Shown here: positions 1-7,251 of the stretch, piece by piece
Position numbering within the stretch: the stretch's first letter is position 1
Layout: each line of letters begins with the position of its first letter
IMG/VR virus record: IMGVR_UViG_3300042898_001903
Coordinates: 1-38,270 of that record
Source: a virus
Strand: one strand, 5' to 3'
Length of the DNA stretch: 38,270 nt
Position numbers and translations under genes: made by a program
The notes under the pieces: generated by a model
Databases searched by the model: none
What the model was told of the DNA's origin: nothing
What the model saw: the letters and a program-made list of their open reading frames with translations, nothing else

Positions 1-1
1 T

Positions 2-415
2 GCACCATACATCAATACATTTATTACTGTACAAAAGATTTGGTTAAGACCAAACGCTGTAGGGCAACCAACAATCATGCACAATGGTGGTGAAGGTTTT
101 AAATATGGTGTACGTATGATATTCCACATGGGTGGTAAATCAACATCAAGTGCCAAGAAACTTAACGCAACACAAGGTGGTAAAGATTATCAATTTGGTG
201 TGATGACTGATATTGAGTGTGTTAAGAATCACGTAAATGGTATTGAGTTAATGGGTAGTATTTGTTCAACACCACATGGTTTTCTTAACCCAAGTGAAAA
301 GAATAACTATGTAAAAGAACAAAAAGATTTTATCAACAAAAAACTAAATACAAATTTTGATGACTTTGATGTTAAAGAAGTTGATTTAGATGGTGATGCA
401 TACGAAAAAGAGTAA
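2..415 (+). CDS. uvsX: UvsX/RecA-like recombinase, C-terminal part (5' end outside window)
   Basis: The frame is open from base 2, so this is the last ~137 residues of a longer gene; the first in-window Met (base 77) is internal. The stretch resembles the RecA fold after the Walker B strand: a strand ending in Q-K-I-W-L-R-P-N, then GGEGFKYGVRMIF, which matches the RecA loop-2 region and following strand (GGxALKFYASVRL in RecA), then a strand with VKN like the RecA segment VKVVKNK. An acidic tail (DLDGDAYEKE) ends the protein, as in UvsX and RecA, where it tunes DNA binding. The expected role is strand exchange in recombination-dependent replication. In T4 uvsX lies just upstream of gene 41, and here the gp41-like helicase follows two genes later, which supports the call. 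The catalytic Walker motifs lie outside the window, so the family is inferred from the C-terminal half and context. Confidence 0.62.
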   Translation, partial: APYINTFITVQKIWLRPNAVGQPTIMHNGGEGFKYGVRMIFHMGGKSTSSAKKLNATQGGKDYQFGVMTDIECVKNHVNGIELMGSICSTPHGFLNPSEKNNYVKEQKDFINKKLNTNFDDFDVKEVDLDGDAYEKE

Positions 416-435
416 TAACCCTTTAAATTAACAAT

Positions 436-1485
436 GTGAATAGAAGACCGCCACGTAATGGTGAAATCATTGAAAAAAAACAAAATACGCTTTTAGTAGA
501 TGGAAATGCCTTGTTTAAACATGGCTTTTTCGGTGCTAAAAATACATACAACGAGCATGGTCAACACATTGGTGGTTTATATGCTTTTCTAACAATACTT
601 CGAAAGTTATTAACTGACGATTTATACCACAGAGTCTATGTATTCTGGGATGGTAATCTAAGTGGTAAGCTTAGATATGATATTTACAAGCCATACAAGA
701 GTGCTAGGGGTAAAGACTATATAAATGGTACTCACCCAATAGATGAATCAGAATTACAGCAACGTATGGTTATTTGGGATTATTTAAGTGAAATGTACGT
801 AAGACAACTCAAACACGAAATTATCGAAAGCGATGACTTTATTGGTTACTATTGTTTAAATAAAAAACAAAACGAAAGAATAACCATCGTGTCAACAGAC
901 CGTGATTTTTTACAACTAATGTCCGATGACATACGGATTTATTTTTTAGATTTAAAAGAATATGTTGCATTATCCAATTATTCTTCGTATTTTTGCTATC
1001 ACCAAAGTAATTCAGTTCTTATGAAAACTATGGTGGGTGATACCAGTGATACTATAAAGGGTATCAAAGGTCTAGGTGAAGATACGTTGGTTAAATTATT
1101 TCCAGAGATAAAAGAAAGAAAGTTAACCTTGAATGAAATTATAGAAAATGCACAGAGACAACAAATAGAACGAGTAAATAACAAAAAGAAACCTCTTAAG
1201 ATATTGGACAATATCATTAACAAGGTTACAGATGGTGTTCAAAAAGACAAGATATACGAAATAAACGAACAACTTGTCAATTTAAGCCGACCAATGATGA
1301 CTGAAGATGGGATAAGAGAGTTAAAACATTTAATTGAGGGTACCCTTGACTCATCGGGTAGAGAACTCAAGAATGTTTTTAGTATGATGAAAAGAGATGG
1401 GTTAGATAGGTCGCTTGGGGAATCAAGATTCAACGATTTCTTGATTCCTTTTAAAAAACTTATCGATAGAGAAAATATTTTTTAA
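436..1485 (+). CDS. rnh: FEN/RNase H-type 5'-3' nuclease (T4 Rnh-like)
   Basis: A 349-residue flap-endonuclease-family protein, expected to remove RNA primers and 5' flaps during lagging-strand synthesis. Visible motifs in order: the first metal-binding Asp in LLVDGNALFKHG (D22), the second acidic pair after a helical arch rich in Lys/Arg/Tyr (residues 70-95), the ESDDF cluster (E131, D133, D134), STDRDF (D155, D157), and the helix-three-turn-helix GDTSDTIKGIKGLG (201-214), which binds the downstream duplex and contributes the last Asp residues. Length is close to T4 Rnh (305 residues). Translation apparently starts at GTG 436; an ATG at 434 is followed directly by TGA and cannot be the start. 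It sits 20 bases after the recombinase and 17 bases before the next gene, in one operon with replication genes. Confidence 0.88.
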   Translation: MNRRPPRNGEIIEKKQNTLLVDGNALFKHGFFGAKNTYNEHGQHIGGLYAFLTILRKLLTDDLYHRVYVFWDGNLSGKLRYDIYKPYKSARGKDYINGTHPIDESELQQRMVIWDYLSEMYVRQLKHEIIESDDFIGYYCLNKKQNERITIVSTDRDFLQLMSDDIRIYFLDLKEYVALSNYSSYFCYHQSNSVLMKTMVGDTSDTIKGIKGLGEDTLVKLFPEIKERKLTLNEIIENAQRQQIERVNNKKKPLKILDNIINKVTDGVQKDKIYEINEQLVNLSRPMMTEDGIRELKHLIEGTLDSSGRELKNVFSMMKRDGLDRSLGESRFNDFLIPFKKLIDRENIF

Positions 1486-1502
1486 CCAGTAAAACAAAAA
1501 CA

Positions 1503-2006
1503 ATGACAACAACTCCGTCAAACAAACCAACAAGTTTTGAACCAAAAAAGATTGAAGAACAACGTTTTGAGTTCATACTCTACATCAACAACAAAATTAT
1601 CTGTCAACGGTATTTTAATATCCGTGACTTTAATGAAGATTCAGTTTCATCATTAGAAATGAAACAACTTATGGATTCTATTTGCAGCATGAACATAGGT
1701 CAATTTGGTCAAATGGGTATTATCCCTAAACAACTAAAAAACAAGTCTTTGGACTACTTATGGGCCAATTATAACCCATATTCAAATTACCAAGACCAAA
1801 ATCCAAGAAACATTTTTGAAAAAATTGATGATTTCCAGTTTGAAATCAAAATAGATAAGAGAACGGTAGCAAAATCAATGTTTTCTGGTAATTTTTTTCC
1901 ACCAAAAGTGAGATATGCGGTTGATATCAAAGAAATAATTCCAGCAATTATGACTGAGATTCGTTTCTTTTTGAGTCAAAAAAAATATACAAAAGTGGTA
2001 GCATAA
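1503..2006 (+). CDS. Conserved-looking protein of unknown function in the replication block
   Basis: A 167-residue soluble protein with no signal peptide or membrane segment. I do not recognise the family. The N-terminal ~20 residues are low-complexity (Thr, Pro, Lys), followed by alternating strand-like stretches (FEFILYINNKIICQRYF; FQFEIKIDKRTVAKSMF) that look like a small alpha/beta or beta fold. Two segments have the same form, a strand then 'I-cation-aromatic', which hints at an internal duplication, but this is weak. The position between the 5' nuclease and the gp41-like helicase is where T4-type phages keep helicase loader or single-strand-binding functions, yet the sequence does not resemble the alpha-helical gp59, so no function is assigned. 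Its stop codon lies in the loop of a strong terminator hairpin. Confidence 0.7.
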   Translation: MTTTPSNKPTSFEPKKIEEQRFEFILYINNKIICQRYFNIRDFNEDSVSSLEMKQLMDSICSMNIGQFGQMGIIPKQLKNKSLDYLWANYNPYSNYQDQNPRNIFEKIDDFQFEIKIDKRTVAKSMFSGNFFPPKVRYAVDIKEIIPAIMTEIRFFLSQKKYTKVVA

Positions 2007-2018
2007 GCTACCGCTTTT
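1991..2018 (+). terminator. Intrinsic terminator-like hairpin with the stop codon in its loop
   Basis: AAAAGTGGTAGC and GCTACCGCTTTT form a 12-bp stem (one G-U pair) around an ATAA loop. The left arm supplies the A-tract and the right arm ends in CTTTT, the form of a bidirectional rho-independent terminator. The TAA stop of the preceding gene (2004-2006) is in the loop and upstream stem positions are the last codons. It separates the nuclease operon from the helicase gene. Confidence 0.75.
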
Positions 2019-2019
2019 A

Positions 2020-2035
2020 GATATTTATTATAAAA
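2020..2035 (+). promoter_or_regulatory. Recurrent AT-rich motif upstream of the helicase gene
   Basis: GATATTTATTATAAAA lies between the terminator at 1991-2018 and the helicase start at 2063. The 14-mer TATTTATTATAAAA recurs exactly on the minus strand at 34746-34759, directly upstream of the only minus-strand gene. Related GATATTTATAA copies precede several structural genes. A promoter role is inferred from these positions; the element is not proven. Confidence 0.45.
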
Positions 2036-2062
2036 TGTGTTTTTAAAGTGAAATATAAATAA

Positions 2063-3487
2063 ATGGCGAAAATAAGCAAAGATAATTTAGGGTATTTAGG
2101 GTACGATTATCAGTTAAGATTGATGGCTCAAATCTTAACTGATACACGTTTTGCCAACACAATAATTGATATAATAGACCCTAATTATTTTGAGGACCCT
2201 TATATGAGGGTTATGGCAGCGGTTATCAAAGATGCCAAAGTAAAAGATGATATTGTTCCAGACATGGGTAGTGTCGAATTTAGATTGTTGGAGGATATCA
2301 AAGATGATGTTCAACAAAAATTTGTTATCAAACAACTTGCAAGAGTAAAAGAAGCTAGCTTACACGATACATTAAAAGTGCAAGATATTGCGATGAAATT
2401 CTGTAAGCAACAAGAGTTAAAAAAATCCATTAAGAAAATCCAAAAAATTATTGACACTGGTGATATTGAAGGTTATGATGAATGTGAACAAATTTTAAGA
2501 AAAGCGTTGGAGCATGGTGATAGTAAAGATGATGGTGTTGATGTTTTAGATAATATCAAAGATGTTTTGATGGCAGACTTTAGAAAACCAATCAGAACTG
2601 GTATTAATGGTTTAGATGAGTATATGGATGGTGGTTTATCAAAAAGTGAGTTAGCGGTTATATTGGCACCTTATGGTGTGGGTAAAACAACTATGATAAC
2701 TAAAATAGCCAATACAGCTATGAACGATGGGCATAAGGTTTTACAAATATTTTTTGAGGATAACACAAAAATTATCCAAAGAAAGCATTTATCTTGTTGG
2801 ACTGGGATTGAATTGAACAATCTATCAATACACAAAGATGAAATTATGGATTTGTGTCGTGAGAAGCAAATTTCTTCAAAAGAAGGAAAGGGTTTAATTA
2901 AGTTGAAGAAATTCCCTAGTGATGGTACGACTATACCTATGATTAGACAATATATAAGAAAATTAATAGCTCAAGGTTTTAGACCAGATATTGTATTATT
3001 GGATTATATTGATGTGGTTCAACCATCTAAAAGTTTTGATGATGTATACGCTGGTGAAGGTAGTGTTATGAGACAATTTGAATCAATGTTGGCTGAGCTT
3101 GATATCGCTGGTTGGACTGCGGTTCAAGGTAACAGAAGTTCTATAGGTGCAAGCGTAGTAGAAGCAAACCAAATGGGTGGTTCAATCAAAAAAGGACAAA
3201 TAGGCCATTTTATTGTGTCTATTGCAAAAACTCTTGACCAAAAAGAAAATGGTACTGCAACCATGGCGATTCTTAAATCACGTTTTGGCAAGGATGGTGT
3301 TGTATTTGAAGATATTGTTTTTGATAATGCAAAGGTTCAAATTGATATGGGTCAAAGCAAGGGTGCTAGAACTAGAACTGAATTCAAACAAGACACCAAA
3401 GATGCTGAACAAATTAGAGTAAATACAGTTTTAGAATCAATGAAAAGTAGAAAAGAAGCACTTAATGGAGTGCAACAAAACAATTAA
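2063..3487 (+). CDS. DnaB-like replicative DNA helicase (T4 gp41-like)
   Basis: A 474-residue hexameric RecA-fold helicase expected to unwind the fork 5'-3' together with the phage primase. The N-terminal ~150 residues are helical, as in the DnaB/gp41 N-terminal domain. The ATPase domain begins with GINGLDEYMDGGL (180-192), then Walker A APYGVGKTT (202-210), the FFED segment (230-233) where DnaB has its conserved Glu, and Walker B DIVLLDYIDVV (309-319). A later QGNRSS segment corresponds to the sensor/arginine-finger region (DnaB H4). Length matches T4 gp41 (475 residues). No Shine-Dalgarno sequence is visible; TATAAATA ends one base before the ATG. nrdB follows 14 bases later. In many phages this protein is a common intein host, but this copy is uninterrupted. 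Confidence 0.93.
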   Translation: MAKISKDNLGYLGYDYQLRLMAQILTDTRFANTIIDIIDPNYFEDPYMRVMAAVIKDAKVKDDIVPDMGSVEFRLLEDIKDDVQQKFVIKQLARVKEASLHDTLKVQDIAMKFCKQQELKKSIKKIQKIIDTGDIEGYDECEQILRKALEHGDSKDDGVDVLDNIKDVLMADFRKPIRTGINGLDEYMDGGLSKSELAVILAPYGVGKTTMITKIANTAMNDGHKVLQIFFEDNTKIIQRKHLSCWTGIELNNLSIHKDEIMDLCREKQISSKEGKGLIKLKKFPSDGTTIPMIRQYIRKLIAQGFRPDIVLLDYIDVVQPSKSFDDVYAGEGSVMRQFESMLAELDIAGWTAVQGNRSSIGASVVEANQMGGSIKKGQIGHFIVSIAKTLDQKENGTATMAILKSRFGKDGVVFEDIVFDNAKVQIDMGQSKGARTRTEFKQDTKDAEQIRVNTVLESMKSRKEALNGVQQNN

Positions 3488-3501
3488 AATTAAAAAAAAA
3501 T

Positions 3502-4455
3502 ATGTATTTAAAAGATAAAAATTTAAAGAAACGTTATTCCATTTTTCCAATAATCAATGATGATTTATGGCAAATGTATAAAAAAGCCGAGTCACAGACT
3601 TGGGTAGCTGAAGAAATTGATTTGAGCAAAGACAAATTTGATGAATTAAAAGATAATGAAAAAATTTATCTTAAAAACATATTGGCGTTTTTTGCTATTT
3701 CAGATGGTTTGGTTATTGACAATTTAGCCACCAATTTCTTAAATGAAGTCGAATTGCTTGAAGCTCAATATTTTTACGGTCATCAGACTTTTATTGAGCA
3801 AGTACATGCAAATGGGTATTCTTTATTGATTGATACCTACATCAAAAACTTACATGAAAAGGATGAACTTTTCAATTCAATGGAAACAAATGTAGCGGTT
3901 GCCAAGAAAGCTGAATGGGCTGAAAATTGGATTCAACATCCTTCATTTGCTCACAGATTGTTGGCTTTTGCTTGTGTTGAAGGTATTGCATTTTCAAGTG
4001 TGTTTTCTGGTGTGTTTTGGTTTAGAAGCCGTAATAAAATGCCAGGTCTTGGAGCAATGAATGAACTTATTCTTAGAGATGAAACTTTTCACTATGAATT
4101 TGCTTTGAACTTGTATAATAACTATTTAAAAGACGATTACAAATTATCCAAAGATGAAATCAGAAAAGTTGTTTTAAATTGCTATGATGTAGAGAAAACA
4201 TTTGTTGAAGAAAGTACACCAGACGGATTGCAAGGTATCACCAAAGAAGATATGGTTAAGTACGTACAATACGTTACTGATATTGTATTGAATGATTTTG
4301 GTTGCGAAACTGAATTCAAGGTGACAAATCCTTTGGAATACATGTCACGTATTGGTTTATCGTCTAAAAATAATTTCTTTGAGAAAAGAGAAGGTGAATA
4401 CACTAGAGTTGATATTCCTACTTCAATGGACGGAATTTTTCAAGAAGACTTTTAA
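3502..4455 (+). CDS. nrdB: Class I ribonucleotide reductase, small subunit (R2)
   Basis: A 317-residue ferritin-like radical-generating subunit; with NrdA it reduces ribonucleoside diphosphates to supply dNTPs. All diiron ligands are visible: D40 in WVAEEIDLSKD, E99 and H102 in FIEQVH, E160 in CVEGIAF, E194 and H197 in RDETFH. The radical tyrosine is Y106, four residues after H102, as in E. coli R2 (H118/Y122). The WxxEEIDLSKD form is closer to the eukaryotic and viral type of R2 than to E. coli NrdB. The C-terminus ends in DGIFQEDF, an acidic/aromatic tail of the kind that docks in NrdA. It lies 11 bases upstream of nrdA, so the order is B then A, the reverse of T4. Confidence 0.95.
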   Translation: MYLKDKNLKKRYSIFPIINDDLWQMYKKAESQTWVAEEIDLSKDKFDELKDNEKIYLKNILAFFAISDGLVIDNLATNFLNEVELLEAQYFYGHQTFIEQVHANGYSLLIDTYIKNLHEKDELFNSMETNVAVAKKAEWAENWIQHPSFAHRLLAFACVEGIAFSSVFSGVFWFRSRNKMPGLGAMNELILRDETFHYEFALNLYNNYLKDDYKLSKDEIRKVVLNCYDVEKTFVEESTPDGLQGITKEDMVKYVQYVTDIVLNDFGCETEFKVTNPLEYMSRIGLSSKNNFFEKREGEYTRVDIPTSMDGIFQEDF

Positions 4456-4466
4456 AATAAAAAAAA

Positions 4467-5942
4467 ATGAGAATATTAAAAAGAGATAGTAGTACACAGG
4501 CTTTTATGCCTAACAAAATACTTAGTAGAATCAAAACCCAATCCAACGGTTTGGAAGTCGATTCAGATGCACTTTTTCAAGAGGTAATACCTTTGATTAG
4601 TGATAACATTACAACAACTGAAATAGATGAGATAATAGCATTTAAAGCAGCTGATAAAATCATTCAACACCCAGACTATTCATTGCTAGGTGGTAGAATT
4701 CTACTTAGCCGTCAATCTAAATTGATTGGTAAAGAATTACAGTCGGTTGATTTAACGTATGACTTTTTTGCTGCAACAACCTTTTTATCCAAATATTCAA
4801 TGAGAGATGATAAAAAAACACCCATTGAATTACCTTCATGTATGTACGAGCGTGTTGCAAAACACTTACATGGTGAAGATGATATTCAAAGAAAAGAACT
4901 TTTAAAAGAGTTGAAATCCAAAAAACTTAATTTTGCGACCCCTATTTATACCAATGCTGGTATTGAAAAAAGAGGCGGCATGATTAGTTGCAATCTTACA
5001 CATTTGGAAGAAGATTCGTTTGAGGGTATTGAAAATACGCTTACAAAGATTGCAGCCGCATCAAAAGAAGGTTCTGGTATTGGGTTGTTGATTGACCCAT
5101 TAAGAAGCAAAGAAAGTGTTGTAGAATCGTTTCAAGGAAACGCTGGGGGTGTGATTAGATTGGCTGATATGGTTCAATCTAAAATGCGTTTCTACAAACA
5201 AGGTTCACGCTCTGGAAGTTGTGCGTTATACCTATCGGTATGGCACAAAGATATCTTTGATTTTTTGGAACTTACTTTACCTATTGGTGATGAACAAATG
5301 AGAAGCCGTGATTTGTTTACTTCAGCAATCATAAATGATTTATTTATGAGAAAACTTGAAGCTGGGGAAGATTGGTACTTGTTCTGTCCTAATGATATTA
5401 AAAAAGCTGGCTTAAAGCCTTTATATGACCTTTGGGGTGATGAATTTGATGTTGAATATGAAAAAGCAGTTGCTTTGGGTATCGGTAAAAAAGTTAACCC
5501 TAAAGAAATTTTTGATTCAATCGTTAAATCACAAGTTGAAAGTGGTCGTCCTTATGTAATGTTCAAAGATAATGCGAACAAACGTAATATGCAAGACAAC
5601 ATCGGCCCAATCAAACAAAGTAATTTGTGTTGTTTAGATGGTGAAACCTTAATTACGATAACTAATCAAGAGGGTGGTATAGAAAAAATAACTATGAAAG
5701 ATGTTATTGATAGATTTAACAATGATAAGACTTTATTTGTATTAAGTCAAGATAACACCTTCAGACCAATATTAGGTGCTATTAAAACTAAAGAAAATTC
5801 TGAAGTTATTGAGGTTGTTGATGATGAAAAAGGTATTAAAATAGTTTGCACACCAGACCATAGAATATTTACAAAAAATAGAGGGTATGTTATGGCTTGT
5901 GATTTATTAGAAGATGATGAATTAGATTTAAACTTTAATTAA
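4467..5942 (+). CDS. nrdA: Ribonucleotide reductase large subunit, N-terminal part fused to a split-intein N-half
   Basis: 491 residues. Residues 1-388 are the NrdA N-extein: an ATP-cone-like domain (about 1-90), then the alpha/beta barrel with the redox cysteine C175 in MISCNLTHL (E. coli C225) and the QSNLC segment whose last Cys (388) equals the thiyl-radical C439 of E. coli. Residue 389 is Cys1 of an intein: block A is CLDGETLI, and block B has the T-P-D-H signature (T74 and H77 of the intein). The intein half is 103 residues, close to the 102-residue N-half of Npu DnaE, and ends in an acidic segment (LLEDDELDL) before TAA. The chain stops before the rest of NrdA, which is encoded from 7153. 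An active subunit needs association and trans-splicing with that product. The ATG at 4467 fits the ATP cone start. Confidence 0.93.
   Translation: MRILKRDSSTQAFMPNKILSRIKTQSNGLEVDSDALFQEVIPLISDNITTTEIDEIIAFKAADKIIQHPDYSLLGGRILLSRQSKLIGKELQSVDLTYDFFAATTFLSKYSMRDDKKTPIELPSCMYERVAKHLHGEDDIQRKELLKELKSKKLNFATPIYTNAGIEKRGGMISCNLTHLEEDSFEGIENTLTKIAAASKEGSGIGLLIDPLRSKESVVESFQGNAGGVIRLADMVQSKMRFYKQGSRSGSCALYLSVWHKDIFDFLELTLPIGDEQMRSRDLFTSAIINDLFMRKLEAGEDWYLFCPNDIKKAGLKPLYDLWGDEFDVEYEKAVALGIGKKVNPKEIFDSIVKSQVESGRPYVMFKDNANKRNMQDNIGPIKQSNLCCLDGETLITITNQEGGIEKITMKDVIDRFNNDKTLFVLSQDNTFRPILGAIKTKENSEVIEVVDDEKGIKIVCTPDHRIFTKNRGYVMACDLLEDDELDLNFN
5631..5939 (+). other. Intein N-half (Hint domain, Cys1 nucleophile)
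   Basis: Codons from TGT 5631 to the stop form a 103-residue Hint N-half. Cys1 follows the extein Cys, giving two adjacent TGT codons at 5628 and 5631. Block A and block B (TPDH) are intact. There is no in-frame endonuclease domain and the frame closes at 5940-5942, which is the usual split point of natural split inteins. Confidence 0.9.
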
Positions 5943-5971
5943 AAAATACAGTATGTTGTGTATTTTTCATA

Positions 5972-7150
5972 ATGTACTGTGTATTTATTAATATGAGATA
6001 TTATGTTTATGTATTATTAGATGATAGAAAGAAAGGTTTTTTTTGTAATAACCATTGTGATTTAATTAATCAACCATTTTATATTGGTAAGGGTGATAGA
6101 AATACTAAAAATAAAAGTGAAAGACATTTAACACACTATAAAGATGTGTTATTAGGTAATAAAAGTAGTGAAATCAATCCATATAAAACTAATATAATAA
6201 AAAAGTTATTTAATTTAGGTTACGAACCAAACTTTCAAATAGTATTTGAAAGTAATGATGAAAATGAAGCTTTTAATGTTGAAAAGGAGTTAATAGAATT
6301 TTATGGTAGGTTTATAGATGGTGGTGTTTTAACTAATATAACAATTGGTGGTTCTGGCGGTGATACATTCACTAATAACCCTAATAAAGAAGAAATAAGA
6401 ATAAAACATAGTTTAAAAACTAAAGGTGAAAATAACCCTATGTATGGTAGACCTTTAGAATTAAACCCATCATATTTATCTAAATTAAGTGGTGAACATT
6501 GGAATAAAGGAAATAAAATGGGTGATGAGCATAAAATTAAGATTAGTCAAATTAATAAATCTAAATCTAAAAAAATTGTGGTTATAGATATTAATAGTTT
6601 AAAAGAAATAGATGTTTTAACTATTCACCAAATTATTGATAAATATAATATTAAAACTAAAAGTTTAGTATATAGATGTATTAAATACGGTGGTAGTCTT
6701 AACGGTTATTATTTTAGATACATTGATTCAGATTTAATTTTAACTAAAACAAAAAGGGATGGTTATATTAAACCTAAAGTTATTAAAAAAAATAAAAATA
6801 TTTATTATAAAACAAATATTAATTCTAATGAAGAGATAAAATTTAATGACGTTAAAGAAGCTAGCAAAGAAACTGGATTCAATGTTAATATTATTAGAAG
6901 AAAGTGTATTAATAATAATACTTATGAAGATATTTTTAGGTATGATAATAAAGATTACACTTTTGATGTTAAAATAGGTAATAATAAAAAAGAAGTAATA
7001 ATGATTGATAAAGACAACCAAGTCATGGTATTTGAGTCATTAAAATCAGCAGCTGATTACATAGACGGTAAAATAACTTCAGTATTAGCAGTATGTAAAG
7101 GTCGAAATAAAACTTATAAAGGGTGTAAATTTGAATATAAAAATAAATAA
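5972..7150 (+). CDS. GIY-YIG homing endonuclease located between the two nrdA/intein halves
   Basis: Up to 392 residues; the internal ATG at 5993 (giving MRYYVYVLL) fits the family start better than 5972. The GIY-YIG nuclease domain spans about residues 8-125: YYVYVLL and FYIGKGD are the two name motifs, RHLTHYKD carries the catalytic-type Arg, VEKELIEFYG the metal-binding Glu, and LTNITIGGSGG closes the domain. NUMOD3-like DNA-binding motifs follow (GENNPMYGR, GEHWNKGNKMGDEHKIK), then helix-turn-helix NUMOD1/IENR-type modules, the last near the C-terminus (SAADYIDGKITSVLAVCKG). The domain order is typical of intron- and intergene-encoded homing enzymes. The gene is more AT-rich than nrdA and lies 2 bases upstream of the second nrdA piece, so translation may be coupled. 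It likely cuts intein-free nrdA alleles to spread the insertion; this is inferred. Confidence 0.9.
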   Translation: MYCVFINMRYYVYVLLDDRKKGFFCNNHCDLINQPFYIGKGDRNTKNKSERHLTHYKDVLLGNKSSEINPYKTNIIKKLFNLGYEPNFQIVFESNDENEAFNVEKELIEFYGRFIDGGVLTNITIGGSGGDTFTNNPNKEEIRIKHSLKTKGENNPMYGRPLELNPSYLSKLSGEHWNKGNKMGDEHKIKISQINKSKSKKIVVIDINSLKEIDVLTIHQIIDKYNIKTKSLVYRCIKYGGSLNGYYFRYIDSDLILTKTKRDGYIKPKVIKKNKNIYYKTNINSNEEIKFNDVKEASKETGFNVNIIRRKCINNNTYEDIFRYDNKDYTFDVKIGNNKKEVIMIDKDNQVMVFESLKSAADYIDGKITSVLAVCKGRNKTYKGCKFEYKNK

Positions 7151-7152
7151 GT

Positions 7153-7251
7153 ATGATAAAAATAAATAAATTAGAACAAAAAATGGATGTGTATGACATC
7201 CAAGTAGATAAAACAGAGAATTTCTACGCTAATAATGTGTTAGTACACAAC
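7153..7251 (+). other. Intein C-half (blocks F and G)
   Basis: 33 codons encoding a separate Hint C-half with its own ATG, ending His-Asn before the +1 Cys codon at 7252-7254. Together with the N-half at 5631-5939 it makes a ~136-residue mini-intein with no endonuclease domain. Confidence 0.9.

Noticed and set aside
434-439. ATG at 434 as the start of the 5' nuclease gene.
   Set aside because: It is followed directly by TGA. The GTG at 436 opens the long frame.
1503-2006. Helicase loader gp59 homologue.
   Set aside because: The position fits, but the protein is strand-rich and shows no resemblance to the all-helical gp59.
6740-7021. Antisense frames of 60-155 residues opposite long genes (for example 6740-7021, 8623-9090, 11325-11750).
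   Set aside because: These are low-complexity Phe/Ile/Ser-rich shadows of AT-rich plus-strand genes whose protein motifs are clear.
5631-7251. A group I intron or programmed frameshift explaining the interrupted nrdA.
   Set aside because: Both flanking sequences translate to intein blocks with Cys1, TPDH, the C-terminal Asn and +1 Cys, and each half has its own stop or start. A split intein explains the data without an intron core, and I see no intron-type structure.
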